Positions 17,824-26,690 of a stretch of DNA of 64,000 nt are shown one piece after another (the stretch's first letter is position 1; every line of letters begins with the position of its first letter). Source of the stretch: Sediminibacterium sp. TEGAF015 (lineage in GTDB: Bacteria > Bacteroidota > Bacteroidia > Chitinophagales > Chitinophagaceae); assembly GCF_025997995.1 (NCBI RefSeq), contig NZ_AP026683.1:2418501-2482500 (forward strand), read 5' to 3'. Below the pieces are notes generated by a model. It did no database searches, was not told the DNA's origin, and saw only the letters and a program-made list of their open reading frames with translations. The position numbers and the translations under genes are program-made.

Positions 17824-18863
17824 TATTTCCTGATAGCTTTTAGTGCTTTTGTACCCAATAATTCAATCAAGGGTAAGAGTGCGCCGAATCTTTCATCGGT
17901 GCTATGCCCATGTTGATAGCGATGATAAATTTGTTGTGCAATAACTGCATTTTTAAATAGTCCGAATGCATAATAAAAATGCATATCAGAAACATCTCTT
18001 TTGGTAAGGCTTGCATACATTGCAATAATTTCACTCCTTGTTAAATTTCCGGTCAGCCAGGTACAGTTGTAATGTTTAAAAATAGGTTCTTCATCGGCTT
18101 CAAACCAATATGCCAGCATTGCACCGAGGTCCATCAGCGGATCACCCACTGTTGCCATTTCCCAATCCAATACGCCTACTACGCTGGTTAAAGACTCATT
18201 GAAAACAACATTGTCATATTTAAAATCATTGTGTAAAAAAGCAGGTACTTGCTCTCTGGGTAAGTTTTGTTCTAACCATTGGGCAACTGTATCTACAGAG
18301 GAAATTTTATTTGTTTCTGCAGCATAATATCTTTTAATCCAACCACTCACTTGTCTGCTTACATATCCTTCAGGCTTTCCCATAACAACAAGATTCGTCT
18401 TGTGAATATCGATAGAATGCAATGCAGCCAAAGTTTCTACTAGTAATGTTGAACAATGAGTAAATTGTGCCTGACTCAAAGAAAGCCGGGGTGTGTTTTG
18501 TGCGCGAAGTATAATCCCTTCTAATGCATGCATAATATAGAAAGGTTTCCCGGTAATAGTATCGTCTATGCAGTACAATACAGGATGCGGAATGAGAGAA
18601 AAGAAAGGTTCTATTTGTTTTAATACCTTGTACTCTCTTTCCATATCATGTGCCGATTGAATAGCGGCACCGGGAGGAGCCATTCTCATTACTAGATTCT
18701 GGTTGCCGGTTTGAATTTGATAAGTTAAATTGGAATAGCCACCAGGGAACCGACTGATACTTTTTATGGGAGTTATTTCAGGAATGGCTTTTACCAATAA
18801 CTGATTCAATCTTTCTATATCAAAATTTTCCTTTTCTGAAAGAGGAACAGTTTTTTCCATCAT
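17820..18863 (-). CDS. APH-family kinase, ACAD10/11 or LvaA-like
   Basis: An aminoglycoside-phosphotransferase-fold kinase of 347 residues. The catalytic loop HNDFKYDN is at 211-218 (Asp213 as base), and DWEMATVGDP at 233-242 supplies the metal-binding Asp. This subfamily matches the kinase domain of mammalian ACAD10/11 and bacterial LvaA, which phosphorylate 4-hydroxyacyl-CoA so that the hydroxyl can be removed. The gene is the last of a minus-strand row SDR, SDR, acyl-CoA dehydrogenase, kinase. The exact chain length of the substrate cannot be read. Antibiotic resistance is unlikely given this context. Confidence 0.85.
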   Translation of the reverse strand: MMEKTVPLSEKENFDIERLNQLLVKAIPEITPIKSISRFPGGYSNLTYQIQTGNQNLVMRMAPPGAAIQSAHDMEREYKVLKQIEPFFSLIPHPVLYCIDDTITGKPFYIMHALEGIILRAQNTPRLSLSQAQFTHCSTLLVETLAALHSIDIHKTNLVVMGKPEGYVSRQVSGWIKRYYAAETNKISSVDTVAQWLEQNLPREQVPAFLHNDFKYDNVVFNESLTSVVGVLDWEMATVGDPLMDLGAMLAYWFEADEEPIFKHYNCTWLTGNLTRSEIIAMYASLTKRDVSDMHFYYAFGLFKNAVIAQQIYHRYQHGHSTDERFGALLPLIELLGTKALKAIRKY

Positions 18864-18868
18864 AGCAT

Positions 18869-20080
18869 TTATTTTTTTCTATTCATTCCATATTGTTTCA
18901 AAATATGCAATGCAAGACTTTGTTTATGTACTTCATCTGCGCCATCCCAAATTCTAGCCCCTCTTTCGTGTTGGTATAAATTCGCAAGCAAGGTTTCATC
19001 AGATATACCCATTGCACCGTGAACCTGAATGGCGCGATCTAATACTTTTACAACCATATTGGCCACATAAAATTTAATCCCCGCAATCTGATCTCTTGTT
19101 GAAGCAGCTCCAAATAAATCAATATTATGTGCTGTTCTAAGCACCAACAATCTTGCAGCATCTATTTCAACTCTGCTCTCTGCAATAAAGCCTTGAATAA
19201 ATTGTTGATGACCTAACATTTCTCCCTCTTTGATCTCTCTGGAAGCAGCTCTCTTACACATCAAATCAAAGGCTTTTTCAGCAATACCTACCCAGCGCAT
19301 ACAATGATGAATTCTACCCGGCCCCAGTCGTTCCTGTGCTAACTTGAATCCGGATCCCTCTGCTCCAATCCTATTGCCTGCAGGTATTCTGCAATTGTTG
19401 TATCTTATTTCAGCATGACTGGCCCAACCTTCTCCTGCTTCACCGAATACTGGAATGTTACGAACAAATTCAAATCCGGGGTTGTCGGTAGGAACAATAA
19501 ACATACTGGCCCTTTCATGTGGTGATGCTTCGGGGTTGGTTACTGCCATTACAACAGCGAATGATGCCCCGTCTGCAGAAGATGTAAACCATTTGTGTCC
19601 GTTAATAATATATTCATCCCCATCTCTCACAGCGGTGGTACCTAATCGGGTTGGATTGGAACCTGCAAACTCAGGTTCAGTCATAGAAAAACAACTTCTG
19701 ATTTTTCCCTCCAGTAAGGGTGCTAGATATTTTTCTTTGATAGCTTCAGATGCAAAGCGGGCTATCAATTCTGTATTTCCAATGTCCGGTGGTTGTGCAT
19801 TAAAAACGTATTGTCCATAATAGGGAGATAAGGATAAAATTTCGCTTACCTGACCAAACTCACATAGTGTTAAACCAATACCCCCTTCACTAACGGGCAA
19901 ATGAATATTCCACCATCCTTTTTCTTTTACCCGTTTTCTTATTTCGTTTAATAATTTTTCTGTTTCCTTAAATGGCCTGAGGGTATGATCTTTTTCTAAG
20001 GGAATTAATTCGACTTCTACAAACGATTTGATTGCTGGTAAAAGCGCTTTTAATCTTTCAGTAACAAATATTGCTTCCAT
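18869..20080 (-). CDS. Acyl-CoA dehydrogenase, ACAD11/LvaC-like
   Basis: A 403-residue flavoprotein of the acyl-CoA dehydrogenase family. It shows the FSMTEPEFAGSNP flavin loop (from residue 131), HKWFTSSADGA, and the IQVHGAMGIS segment. Where ordinary members have a catalytic Glu in the Glu-Gly-Thr-x-Glu-Ile region, this one has IWDGADEVH (377-385), an Asp, as in ACAD10/11-like proteins. ACAD11/LvaC-type enzymes process phosphorylated 4-hydroxyacyl-CoA. I use ATG 20080, eight bases after the SDR stop; the longer frame from 20134 would overlap the SDR gene by 46 bases. The kinase gene follows after five bases. Confidence 0.87.
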   Translation of the reverse strand: MEAIFVTERLKALLPAIKSFVEVELIPLEKDHTLRPFKETEKLLNEIRKRVKEKGWWNIHLPVSEGGIGLTLCEFGQVSEILSLSPYYGQYVFNAQPPDIGNTELIARFASEAIKEKYLAPLLEGKIRSCFSMTEPEFAGSNPTRLGTTAVRDGDEYIINGHKWFTSSADGASFAVVMAVTNPEASPHERASMFIVPTDNPGFEFVRNIPVFGEAGEGWASHAEIRYNNCRIPAGNRIGAEGSGFKLAQERLGPGRIHHCMRWVGIAEKAFDLMCKRAASREIKEGEMLGHQQFIQGFIAESRVEIDAARLLVLRTAHNIDLFGAASTRDQIAGIKFYVANMVVKVLDRAIQVHGAMGISDETLLANLYQHERGARIWDGADEVHKQSLALHILKQYGMNRKK

Positions 20081-20088
20081 GATTTTGC

Positions 20089-20856
20089 TTAAATGGTTAC
20101 ACCGCCGTCTGCTGTGAAAATAGTTCCTGTGCAATAGCCCGATGCAGGTGCAGCCAGGAACAAGGCAAGTGCTGCTATTTCATCAACGGTTCCCATGCGG
20201 GCAATGGGCGCCATTTTTACAAACCGGTTTAACCATTTTTCGTCCTGCCATAATGCTTCTGAAAATTTGGTTTTGATTAATCCCGGACAAATTGCATTCA
20301 CTCTGATTCCGTCTTTACCCCATTCTTTGGCAGTTACTTTAGTGAGCATATTCAAAGCAGCTTTAGATACAGAATACAAGCCCAGCCCAGGATCCGGTGT
20401 AATACCAGCAATGGAACTGATATTGATTACCGAACCACCGCCTCTTGCTTTCATAATAGGGTAGGCCATTTTCCCCAGTTCAAAAGGTGCTTTCACATTC
20501 ACATTCATGATTTTATCAAAGGCCCAGGATTCAGATTCCACTACCGGACCAAAAACAGGATTGCTTGCAGCATTGTTAACCAGTATATCAATTCCACCAA
20601 AAACCTCTATGGTTTTATCTATTAATATTTTACAAGCTTCCGTATCTCCTGCATTGCCTGCAATACCAATGCATTTTCCGCCGAGTCCCTGTATGGATGC
20701 AGCAACTTTATCCAGTTCTTCCTGTTTTCTAGAATTGATTACAACTGATGCGCCACTACTCGCAAAGTAATGTGCAATGGCTTCTCCAATTCCTTTGCTG
20801 GCGCCGGTAATTAAGGCTACTTTACCTTCCAGACTAAATGCTTCTTTTATTTGCAT
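20089..20856 (-). CDS. Short-chain dehydrogenase/reductase (FabG-like)
   Basis: A 255-residue classical SDR: TGASKGIG (18-25) is the cofactor loop, NNAAS the structural motif, Ser with YSVSK the catalytic pair. The C-terminus (CTGTIFTADGGVTI) is typical. It could oxidise or reduce a hydroxyacyl-CoA. It is part of the minus-strand row with a second SDR upstream (seven bases between) and the acyl-CoA dehydrogenase downstream (eight bases). In the levulinate operon an SDR reduces the 4-keto group to the 4-hydroxy group before phosphorylation; one of the two SDRs here could do that. Which one is not clear. Confidence 0.85.
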   Translation of the reverse strand: MQIKEAFSLEGKVALITGASKGIGEAIAHYFASSGASVVINSRKQEELDKVAASIQGLGGKCIGIAGNAGDTEACKILIDKTIEVFGGIDILVNNAASNPVFGPVVESESWAFDKIMNVNVKAPFELGKMAYPIMKARGGGSVINISSIAGITPDPGLGLYSVSKAALNMLTKVTAKEWGKDGIRVNAICPGLIKTKFSEALWQDEKWLNRFVKMAPIARMGTVDEIAALALFLAAPASGYCTGTIFTADGGVTI

Positions 20857-20863
20857 AAGTAAT

Positions 20864-21697
20864 TTATTTTGAGAGTGCTTTTTGCATGGCTTTCATAAAC
20901 TGATCTTTCACTTTTAATCTGAACCAGGTTGGTGCCAGTCTTTTTAGTTTCCACATGGTAACAGCAGCTTTTGGCAGAATGATATAAAGTTCTTTTTTAC
21001 CTGCACGGATTAGGATTTCATTAGCAACATCAGCGGCTTCCAATCCAGATCTTTCTATGAATTTTCGTGTAATTTTTTCAGTGATTACTCCGCCCCTTAC
21101 TGAATTGGCAATATTGGTTCTGAAATAGGTAGGTTGAATGCAGGATACATGAATCCCGGCATCCAACAACTCACTGTAAAGGGTTTCACTGATAGCAACC
21201 ACTGCTGCTTTGGTCATATTGTATCCGCCCATAGTAGGAGCACAGCTGATAGCAGCTGCACTTGCCGTATTTAGGATATGCCCGTAACCCTGTTTTTTCA
21301 TAACTGGAATAAAATACCAGCAACCATACAAAACCCCCATTTGATTTATTCCCACCATCCACTCATAGTTTTCAAGAGAATACTCTTCGAAAGGAGACCC
21401 ATCGCCAACACCTGCATTGTTAAACAGTAAATCAATACCTCCTGTCATTTGTAAAAATTGTTCGGCTATTTCTTTGTATTGATCTTTGTCTGCCACGTCC
21501 AGAGAAAAAGGCAGCGCCTTACCTCCAGCTTCCAGTACCAATCCCTCCGTTTCCTGATTAAGTTTTGGCTGGTTGTCTGCCAATCCAATGGTCCAGCCAT
21601 CTTTTGCCAGTGCAATTGCTAATGCCCTGCCCAATCCAGATCCGGCACCGGTAATAAATGCTCTTTTTTGAGGATATCGAATGCTCAACTGATACAT
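20864..21697 (-). CDS. Short-chain dehydrogenase/reductase, second copy
   Basis: A 277-residue SDR and the first gene of the minus-strand row. TGAGSGLG is the cofactor loop, FNNAGVG and YNMTKAA complete the classical motifs. The longer C-terminal part is basic and hydrophobic (ILPKAAVTMWKLKRLAPTWF), which could bind membrane or lipid; similar SDRs act on long-chain substrates. It is preceded by a 137-base divergent intergenic region shared with the RND genes, which has no exact TAnnTTTG in this direction. Confidence 0.83.
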   Translation of the reverse strand: MYQLSIRYPQKRAFITGAGSGLGRALAIALAKDGWTIGLADNQPKLNQETEGLVLEAGGKALPFSLDVADKDQYKEIAEQFLQMTGGIDLLFNNAGVGDGSPFEEYSLENYEWMVGINQMGVLYGCWYFIPVMKKQGYGHILNTASAAAISCAPTMGGYNMTKAAVVAISETLYSELLDAGIHVSCIQPTYFRTNIANSVRGGVITEKITRKFIERSGLEAADVANEILIRAGKKELYIILPKAAVTMWKLKRLAPTWFRLKVKDQFMKAMQKALSK

Positions 21698-21834
21698 AGG
21701 CTGAAATTGTTTACTGAATGTAATTAAAGCATTGCATTTTTCAGTTCATTCACCGAATTATTTTGTGCTTTCGCCATTCAGCAAAACCTGTGTTTCCTCC
21801 AAGTTTTTAATTCTATCTTTACAACTTCCAAAAA

Positions 21835-22896
21835 ATGACTCCTTTGAAAAAAATTAATCTGTTGCTGACATTGCCCTTGTTGCTTTTTGCCTGCAAGGAA
21901 GCCAAAAATGAAAATGTTGATGCAAAATCAAAAGGCCCTTCTGCAACCATCGTAGACGTATTGATTGCAGGTACAGGAAATGTAGACAACCGTGTAGAAG
22001 TAAACGGTTCTGTAATTCCCATGGAAACAGTGAATATTAATCCTGAAGTGAGTGGAAGACTAGTCATGCTGAATGTGCCAGATGGAGGAAAAGTGGCACA
22101 GGGTGCAGTTCTTGCGCGAATTAATGATGCTGACTTGCAGGCAAATCTGTCTAAAACCAAAGTTTTGCTTGAACTGGCTCAAAAAAATGAAGAACGACTT
22201 AGAAAATTATTGTCCATCAATGGTATTAATCAATCTGAATATGATTTGGCATTAAACCAGGTGAATGGCCTGAAAGCTGATTTACAAATCACCCAGGCAC
22301 AGATTGATAAAACTGTAATTAAAGCTCCATTTTCGGGAGTATTAGGATTAAGACAAATTAGTCCCGGAGCTTATGTTACCCCTGCTGTTACCCTAACAAC
22401 ACTTCAACAGGTTGATAAAGTAAAAATCGACTTTAACGTTCCAGAGTTTTATACCAATATGATTAAAGTAGGTACTTCTGTTCAGGTTCAAACCAATGAA
22501 GCCAATCCAAAAAGAAGAGCTACTGTCATTGCTACGGATCCACAGATTAACCCCACAACACGTAACCTTCGGGTACGTGCTGTTATAGATGGACCCGCTT
22601 TGTCTCCAGGTACATTTGTGAAAGTATTCCTTGAAGCAAGCAAGAACAAGACAAGCATTCTTGTTCCAACCAATGCTATCATTCCTGATGCAAAGGCTAA
22701 AAAAATCATTGTTGCCCGTGACGGCGAAGGGGTTTTCGTAGATATTGAAACGGGCATGCGTGGTACTGGCTTTGTAGAAGTTACCAATGGGCTTCAGCCT
22801 GGTGACAGTGTAGTGGTTACGGGTGTATTATTTGTAAGACCTAAGCAGCCTATTAAAGTTCGTTCTGTTAAGCAATTGAGTGATATTATCAAATAG
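21835..22896 (+). CDS. RND efflux periplasmic adaptor subunit, lipoprotein
   Basis: A membrane-fusion protein of 353 residues of the AcrA/MexA type. The signal peptide ends in LLLFAC, a lipobox (Cys20). A lipoyl/barrel-sandwich half (VSGRLVMLNVPDGGKVAQG), a helical hairpin, and the APFSGVLGLRQISPGAYV second half follow, then beta-barrel and membrane-proximal parts. It links the RND pump to an outer-membrane channel. The pump gene follows 18 bases later. No TolC-like gene lies in the window, so the channel is encoded elsewhere. A near-match promoter, TATCTTTA at 21814-21821, lies 13 bases before the start. Confidence 0.92.
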   Translation: MTPLKKINLLLTLPLLLFACKEAKNENVDAKSKGPSATIVDVLIAGTGNVDNRVEVNGSVIPMETVNINPEVSGRLVMLNVPDGGKVAQGAVLARINDADLQANLSKTKVLLELAQKNEERLRKLLSINGINQSEYDLALNQVNGLKADLQITQAQIDKTVIKAPFSGVLGLRQISPGAYVTPAVTLTTLQQVDKVKIDFNVPEFYTNMIKVGTSVQVQTNEANPKRRATVIATDPQINPTTRNLRVRAVIDGPALSPGTFVKVFLEASKNKTSILVPTNAIIPDAKAKKIIVARDGEGVFVDIETGMRGTGFVEVTNGLQPGDSVVVTGVLFVRPKQPIKVRSVKQLSDIIK

Positions 22897-22914
22897 AAGA
22901 AGCAGCCATATCCC

Positions 22915-25900
22915 ATGAATATTTCTGAATTATCATTAAAAAGACCCATCCTGGCTACGGTGATGAATATTCTCATCGTATTGTTTGGAATTGTTGGTTA
23001 TAGTTTTTTGGCAGTTAGAGAGTATCCGGCAGTGGATCCTCCGGTGGTGAATGTTAGAACTTCGTATTCTGGCGCAAACTCTGAAATTATTGAGAGCCAG
23101 ATTACAGAGCCATTGGAAAAAGCCATTAATGGTATTCCTGGTATCAGAAGTATTTCATCATCCAGTTCCAATGGTAATAGTAATATCACAGTCGAATTTA
23201 ATGTATCAGAAGATTTAGAAGCTGCAGCCAACGATGTTAGAGATAAGGTAAGCCAGGCAGTAAGAAATTTACCTCAGGATGTGGATGCGCCACCAGTAGT
23301 AAGTAAGTCGGATGCCAATAGTGATTTTATTATCATGCTCGCAGTTCAAAGCCAGACCAAAGGATTACTGGAGTTGAGTGAGTATGCTGAAAATGTTTTG
23401 CAGGAAAGGTTTCAGACCATTTCTGAAGTGAGTTCGGTAAATATCTTTGGACAAAAACGTCCTTCCATGCGCATCTGGATTGATCCGGATAAGCTAAATG
23501 CGTTCAATGTTACTTTTAGTGATATCAGAACGGCACTCAACACGGAAAACGTTGAAATTCCGTCCGGAAAAATTTATGGAGATAAAACTGAATTGACCAT
23601 TAAGGCACTCGGAAGATTAACAACTGAAAAAGATTTCAGAGACTTAATTATTCGACAGACATCCACTGGTATTGTCCGTTTATCGGATGTTGCTTATGTA
23701 GAGATTGGTCCTGAAAATGATGAATATAGCTGGCGTTTGAATGGTGTGAATGCAGTCGGAATGGCCATCATTCCTCAGCCTGGCGCCAACTATATAAAAA
23801 TTGCAGATGAGTTTTACAAGCGATTGGCAGAAATTCAGAAAACGGAGAAGGGTGATTTTATCATGACTCCCCTAATTGACCAGACCAAAAATGTTCGTGC
23901 TTCTATTAAAGAAGTTGAAGAAACATTATTGATATCCTTTTCATTGGTTGTTTTAGTAATCTTTTTCTTTTTCAGAAACTGGTTGATTGCCATCCGTCCA
24001 TTAATTGATATTCCAATTTCACTGGTGGCTACATTTTTCATCATGTACATTTCAGGATTTTCCATTAATGTACTGACGCTGTTGGGGATTGTGCTGGCAA
24101 CAGGTTTGGTGGTAGATGACGGTATTGTAGTAACAGAAAATATTTTCCGAAAATTAGAAGGTGGTTTACCTATCCGAAAAGCAGCGTTGGAAGGAAGTAA
24201 GGAAATTTTCTTTGCTGTTTTGTCTACATCCATCACACTTGCCGTAGTGTTTTTACCCGTGATTTTCTTGCAGGGATTTGTAGGTAGTCTATTCCGTGAA
24301 TTTGGCATTGTGGTAGCAGCTGCAGTATTGATCTCTGCATTTGTATCTCTTACCATTACGCCTGTTCTGAATGTATATCTTAATAAAAAAGATGCGAGTC
24401 ACGGTAAGTTCTATGACATGACAGAACCCTTCTTTAAGGGCATGGAAAATGGATATAAGAATTTATTAGCCGCTTTTTTAAGAGTAAGATGGATGGCATG
24501 GGTTATTGTTGTGGCTTGTATGGGATTGATATATTGGATTGGAGGTAGTCTGCAAAGTGAATTAGCGCCACTGGAAGACAGGAGCAGCATTCGTTTTCAG
24601 ATGAGTGGACCTGAAGGTGCGAGCTATGGGTACATGGTTGAAACCGGAGATATGCTTTTAAACTATCTGACTGATTCTGTTCCGGAAAAAGATTTTGTTT
24701 TTGCTGCAGTACCGGGTTTTGGAGGTAGCGGAGGGGTAAATGGAGGCACGTTAAGAATTAAATTGGTTGAGCCGAATGAGCGAACTCGTACCCAGTCAGA
24801 AATTGCAAAAGCCATCGGAAAAAAACTTCCAAGCATGAACAATGCCAGAATTTTTCCGGTTGAAGAGCAAACGATTTCTGTAGGATTAGGTTCTCGTGGC
24901 TCATTACCTGTTCAGTTTATTTTACAAAATCTCGATTTTGAAAAAATAAAGTCAGTGATTCCGAAATTCTTGGAAGAAGCAAGAAAAGATAAAACCTTTC
25001 AGAATGTAGATGTGAATCTGAAATTTAATAAGCCGGAGTTGCAGCTGACTATTGATCGCATTAAAGCAAAAGATCTGGGCCTTTCTATTATTGATGTGGC
25101 CGATGTGGTTTCAAGTGCATTCAGTGGCCGAAGATTGGCTTATTACATCATGAACGGTAAGCAATATGAAGTAATTTCTCAGGTTGCTTATAAAGACAGA
25201 CAGAAGCCCGCTGATATTGAAAAATTATATGTAAGAAATAACAGAGGAGAGAGTATTCCATTAAAAGCGGTTGTGAAATTAGAAGAAAGCTCTAATCCAC
25301 CTACATTGTTTCACTTTAATCGTTTTAAAGCAGCCACAATTTCTGCATCATTGGCCGATGGCATGACGATTGGAGATGGTGTTAAAGCGATGAGAAGAAT
25401 TGGAGATAAATTATTAGATGAAAGTTTTAAAACAGCATTAAACGGACCTTCAAGAGATTTTGAGGAAAGCTCTTCCAATACTGCATTTGCATTTGGTTTT
25501 GCTTTGATTCTGATATATCTGGTTTTGGCAGCACAGTTTGAAAGTTTCAAAGATCCATTTACCATTATGCTCACTGTTCCATTAGCATTGGCTGGGGCTT
25601 TATTGAGCCTTTGGTTATTTGACCAAACCATTAATATATTTTCTCAGATTGGTATGATTATGTTGATTGGCCTGGTTACTAAAAACGGGATTCTGATTGT
25701 AGAGTTTGCCAATCAAAAGCGAGAATTTGGATTAGCAAAGCGAGAGGCAGTTCTGGAAGCGTCTGCACAGCGATTAAGACCAATCCTAATGACTAGTCTG
25801 GCAACAGCATTGGGTGCATTGCCTATTGCGTTGAGTCTTGGAGCAGCAGCTACCAGCCGTATGCCATTAGGTATTGTGATTGTGGGGGGTATTATGTTTT

Positions 25901-25989
25901 CTTTATTGTTAACCTTATTTGTCATTCCTGCCGTATATACTTTTATCTCTGGTAAGCATGATGCAAAAAAAGTTGACATTACTGATTAA
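22915..25989 (+). CDS. RND efflux pump, HAE-1 type (AcrB/MexB-like)
   Basis: A 1024-residue inner-membrane pump with the usual twelve membrane segments and two large periplasmic loops. The proton-relay residues are present: the Asp-Asp pair in TM4 (LVVDDGIVV) and the Lys in TM10 (LVTKNGILIVEFANQ). It begins SELSLKRPILATVMN, a standard start. HAE-1 pumps export drugs, detergents or bile-like hydrophobics with proton uptake. It is preceded by its adaptor. The substrates cannot be told from sequence, and no local regulator is evident. Confidence 0.95.
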   Translation: MNISELSLKRPILATVMNILIVLFGIVGYSFLAVREYPAVDPPVVNVRTSYSGANSEIIESQITEPLEKAINGIPGIRSISSSSSNGNSNITVEFNVSEDLEAAANDVRDKVSQAVRNLPQDVDAPPVVSKSDANSDFIIMLAVQSQTKGLLELSEYAENVLQERFQTISEVSSVNIFGQKRPSMRIWIDPDKLNAFNVTFSDIRTALNTENVEIPSGKIYGDKTELTIKALGRLTTEKDFRDLIIRQTSTGIVRLSDVAYVEIGPENDEYSWRLNGVNAVGMAIIPQPGANYIKIADEFYKRLAEIQKTEKGDFIMTPLIDQTKNVRASIKEVEETLLISFSLVVLVIFFFFRNWLIAIRPLIDIPISLVATFFIMYISGFSINVLTLLGIVLATGLVVDDGIVVTENIFRKLEGGLPIRKAALEGSKEIFFAVLSTSITLAVVFLPVIFLQGFVGSLFREFGIVVAAAVLISAFVSLTITPVLNVYLNKKDASHGKFYDMTEPFFKGMENGYKNLLAAFLRVRWMAWVIVVACMGLIYWIGGSLQSELAPLEDRSSIRFQMSGPEGASYGYMVETGDMLLNYLTDSVPEKDFVFAAVPGFGGSGGVNGGTLRIKLVEPNERTRTQSEIAKAIGKKLPSMNNARIFPVEEQTISVGLGSRGSLPVQFILQNLDFEKIKSVIPKFLEEARKDKTFQNVDVNLKFNKPELQLTIDRIKAKDLGLSIIDVADVVSSAFSGRRLAYYIMNGKQYEVISQVAYKDRQKPADIEKLYVRNNRGESIPLKAVVKLEESSNPPTLFHFNRFKAATISASLADGMTIGDGVKAMRRIGDKLLDESFKTALNGPSRDFEESSSNTAFAFGFALILIYLVLAAQFESFKDPFTIMLTVPLALAGALLSLWLFDQTINIFSQIGMIMLIGLVTKNGILIVEFANQKREFGLAKREAVLEASAQRLRPILMTSLATALGALPIALSLGAAATSRMPLGIVIVGGIMFSLLLTLFVIPAVYTFISGKHDAKKVDITD

Positions 25990-26009
25990 TGCAGTTATTA
26001 TAAAGAGTG

Positions 26010-26017
26010 TAATTTTG
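26010..26017 (+). promoter_or_regulatory. pdxH promoter -7 element, very close to the start
   Basis: TAATTTTG is an exact TAnnTTTG nine bases before ATG 26027. It indicates a transcript with almost no leader and separate from the RND genes, whose stop lies 20 bases upstream. No good -33 element is seen. Confidence 0.4.
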
Positions 26018-26026
26018 TAAAAAAAT

Positions 26027-26671
26027 ATGCTAAGTTCCATATCTGATATTCGTCGTGATTACATGCTTAAGTCTTTTGATGAATCACATGCTGCTACAGA
26101 TCCTTTTCATCAGTTTAAGGAATGGTGGGACGAAGCTACCTCAGCTGACATTGATGAAGTAAATGCCATGACACTGGCCACAGTAGATGCTAATGGTAAA
26201 CCAGCTGCCAGAATTGTTTTGTTGAAAGGGTATACCCATGAAGGTTTCATTTTTTTTACGAACTATGAAAGTGCCAAAGGACAGGATCTTGCCATCAATC
26301 CAAATGCAGCTTTGTTGTTTTTCTGGAAAGAACTGGAGCGGCAAATCAGAATTGAAGGAACAGTGCAAAAAATTGATCCTGCTGATAGTGATGCCTATTT
26401 TCATTCCAGACCTGCTGGTAGCAGAATAGGCGCATGGGTGTCTCCGCAAAGTAAAACAATTCCAGACCGTGCTTTTTTGGAAAACAATTACAAGCAGTTA
26501 ATAGAAAAGTATCCGGATGAGAATAAAGTTCCGCGCCCTCCTCATTGGGGTGGATACATTGTAAGGCCCGAGACTTTTGAATTCTGGCAGGGAAGAAGTA
26601 GTCGGCTTCACGATCGTTTAAAGTATACCAAAACTCAACATGGTTGGTCTAGAGAAAGATTGGCTCCTTAG
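26027..26671 (+). CDS. pdxH: Pyridoxamine 5'-phosphate oxidase
   Basis: An FMN enzyme of 214 residues that oxidises pyridoxine or pyridoxamine 5'-phosphate to pyridoxal phosphate. The whole length matches PdxH: MTLATVDANGKPAARIVLLKG, FFTNYESAKGQDL, QIRIEGTVQKI, the SRPAGSRIGAWVSPQS active region, and the C-terminal WQGRSSRLHDR with the usual WSRERLAP end. It is a housekeeping vitamin B6 gene, apparently with its own promoter. It converges on the hybrid kinase gene with 19 bases between. Confidence 0.95.
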   Translation: MLSSISDIRRDYMLKSFDESHAATDPFHQFKEWWDEATSADIDEVNAMTLATVDANGKPAARIVLLKGYTHEGFIFFTNYESAKGQDLAINPNAALLFFWKELERQIRIEGTVQKIDPADSDAYFHSRPAGSRIGAWVSPQSKTIPDRAFLENNYKQLIEKYPDENKVPRPPHWGGYIVRPETFEFWQGRSSRLHDRLKYTKTQHGWSRERLAP

Positions 26672-26690
26672 CCAGCTAAAATGAAATAGA

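Noticed and set aside
17820..18863. Aminoglycoside resistance kinase
   Set aside because: The APH fold is real, but the gene sits in a row with SDRs and an ACAD11-like dehydrogenase, and there is no mobile element. A fatty or hydroxy acid role fits better.
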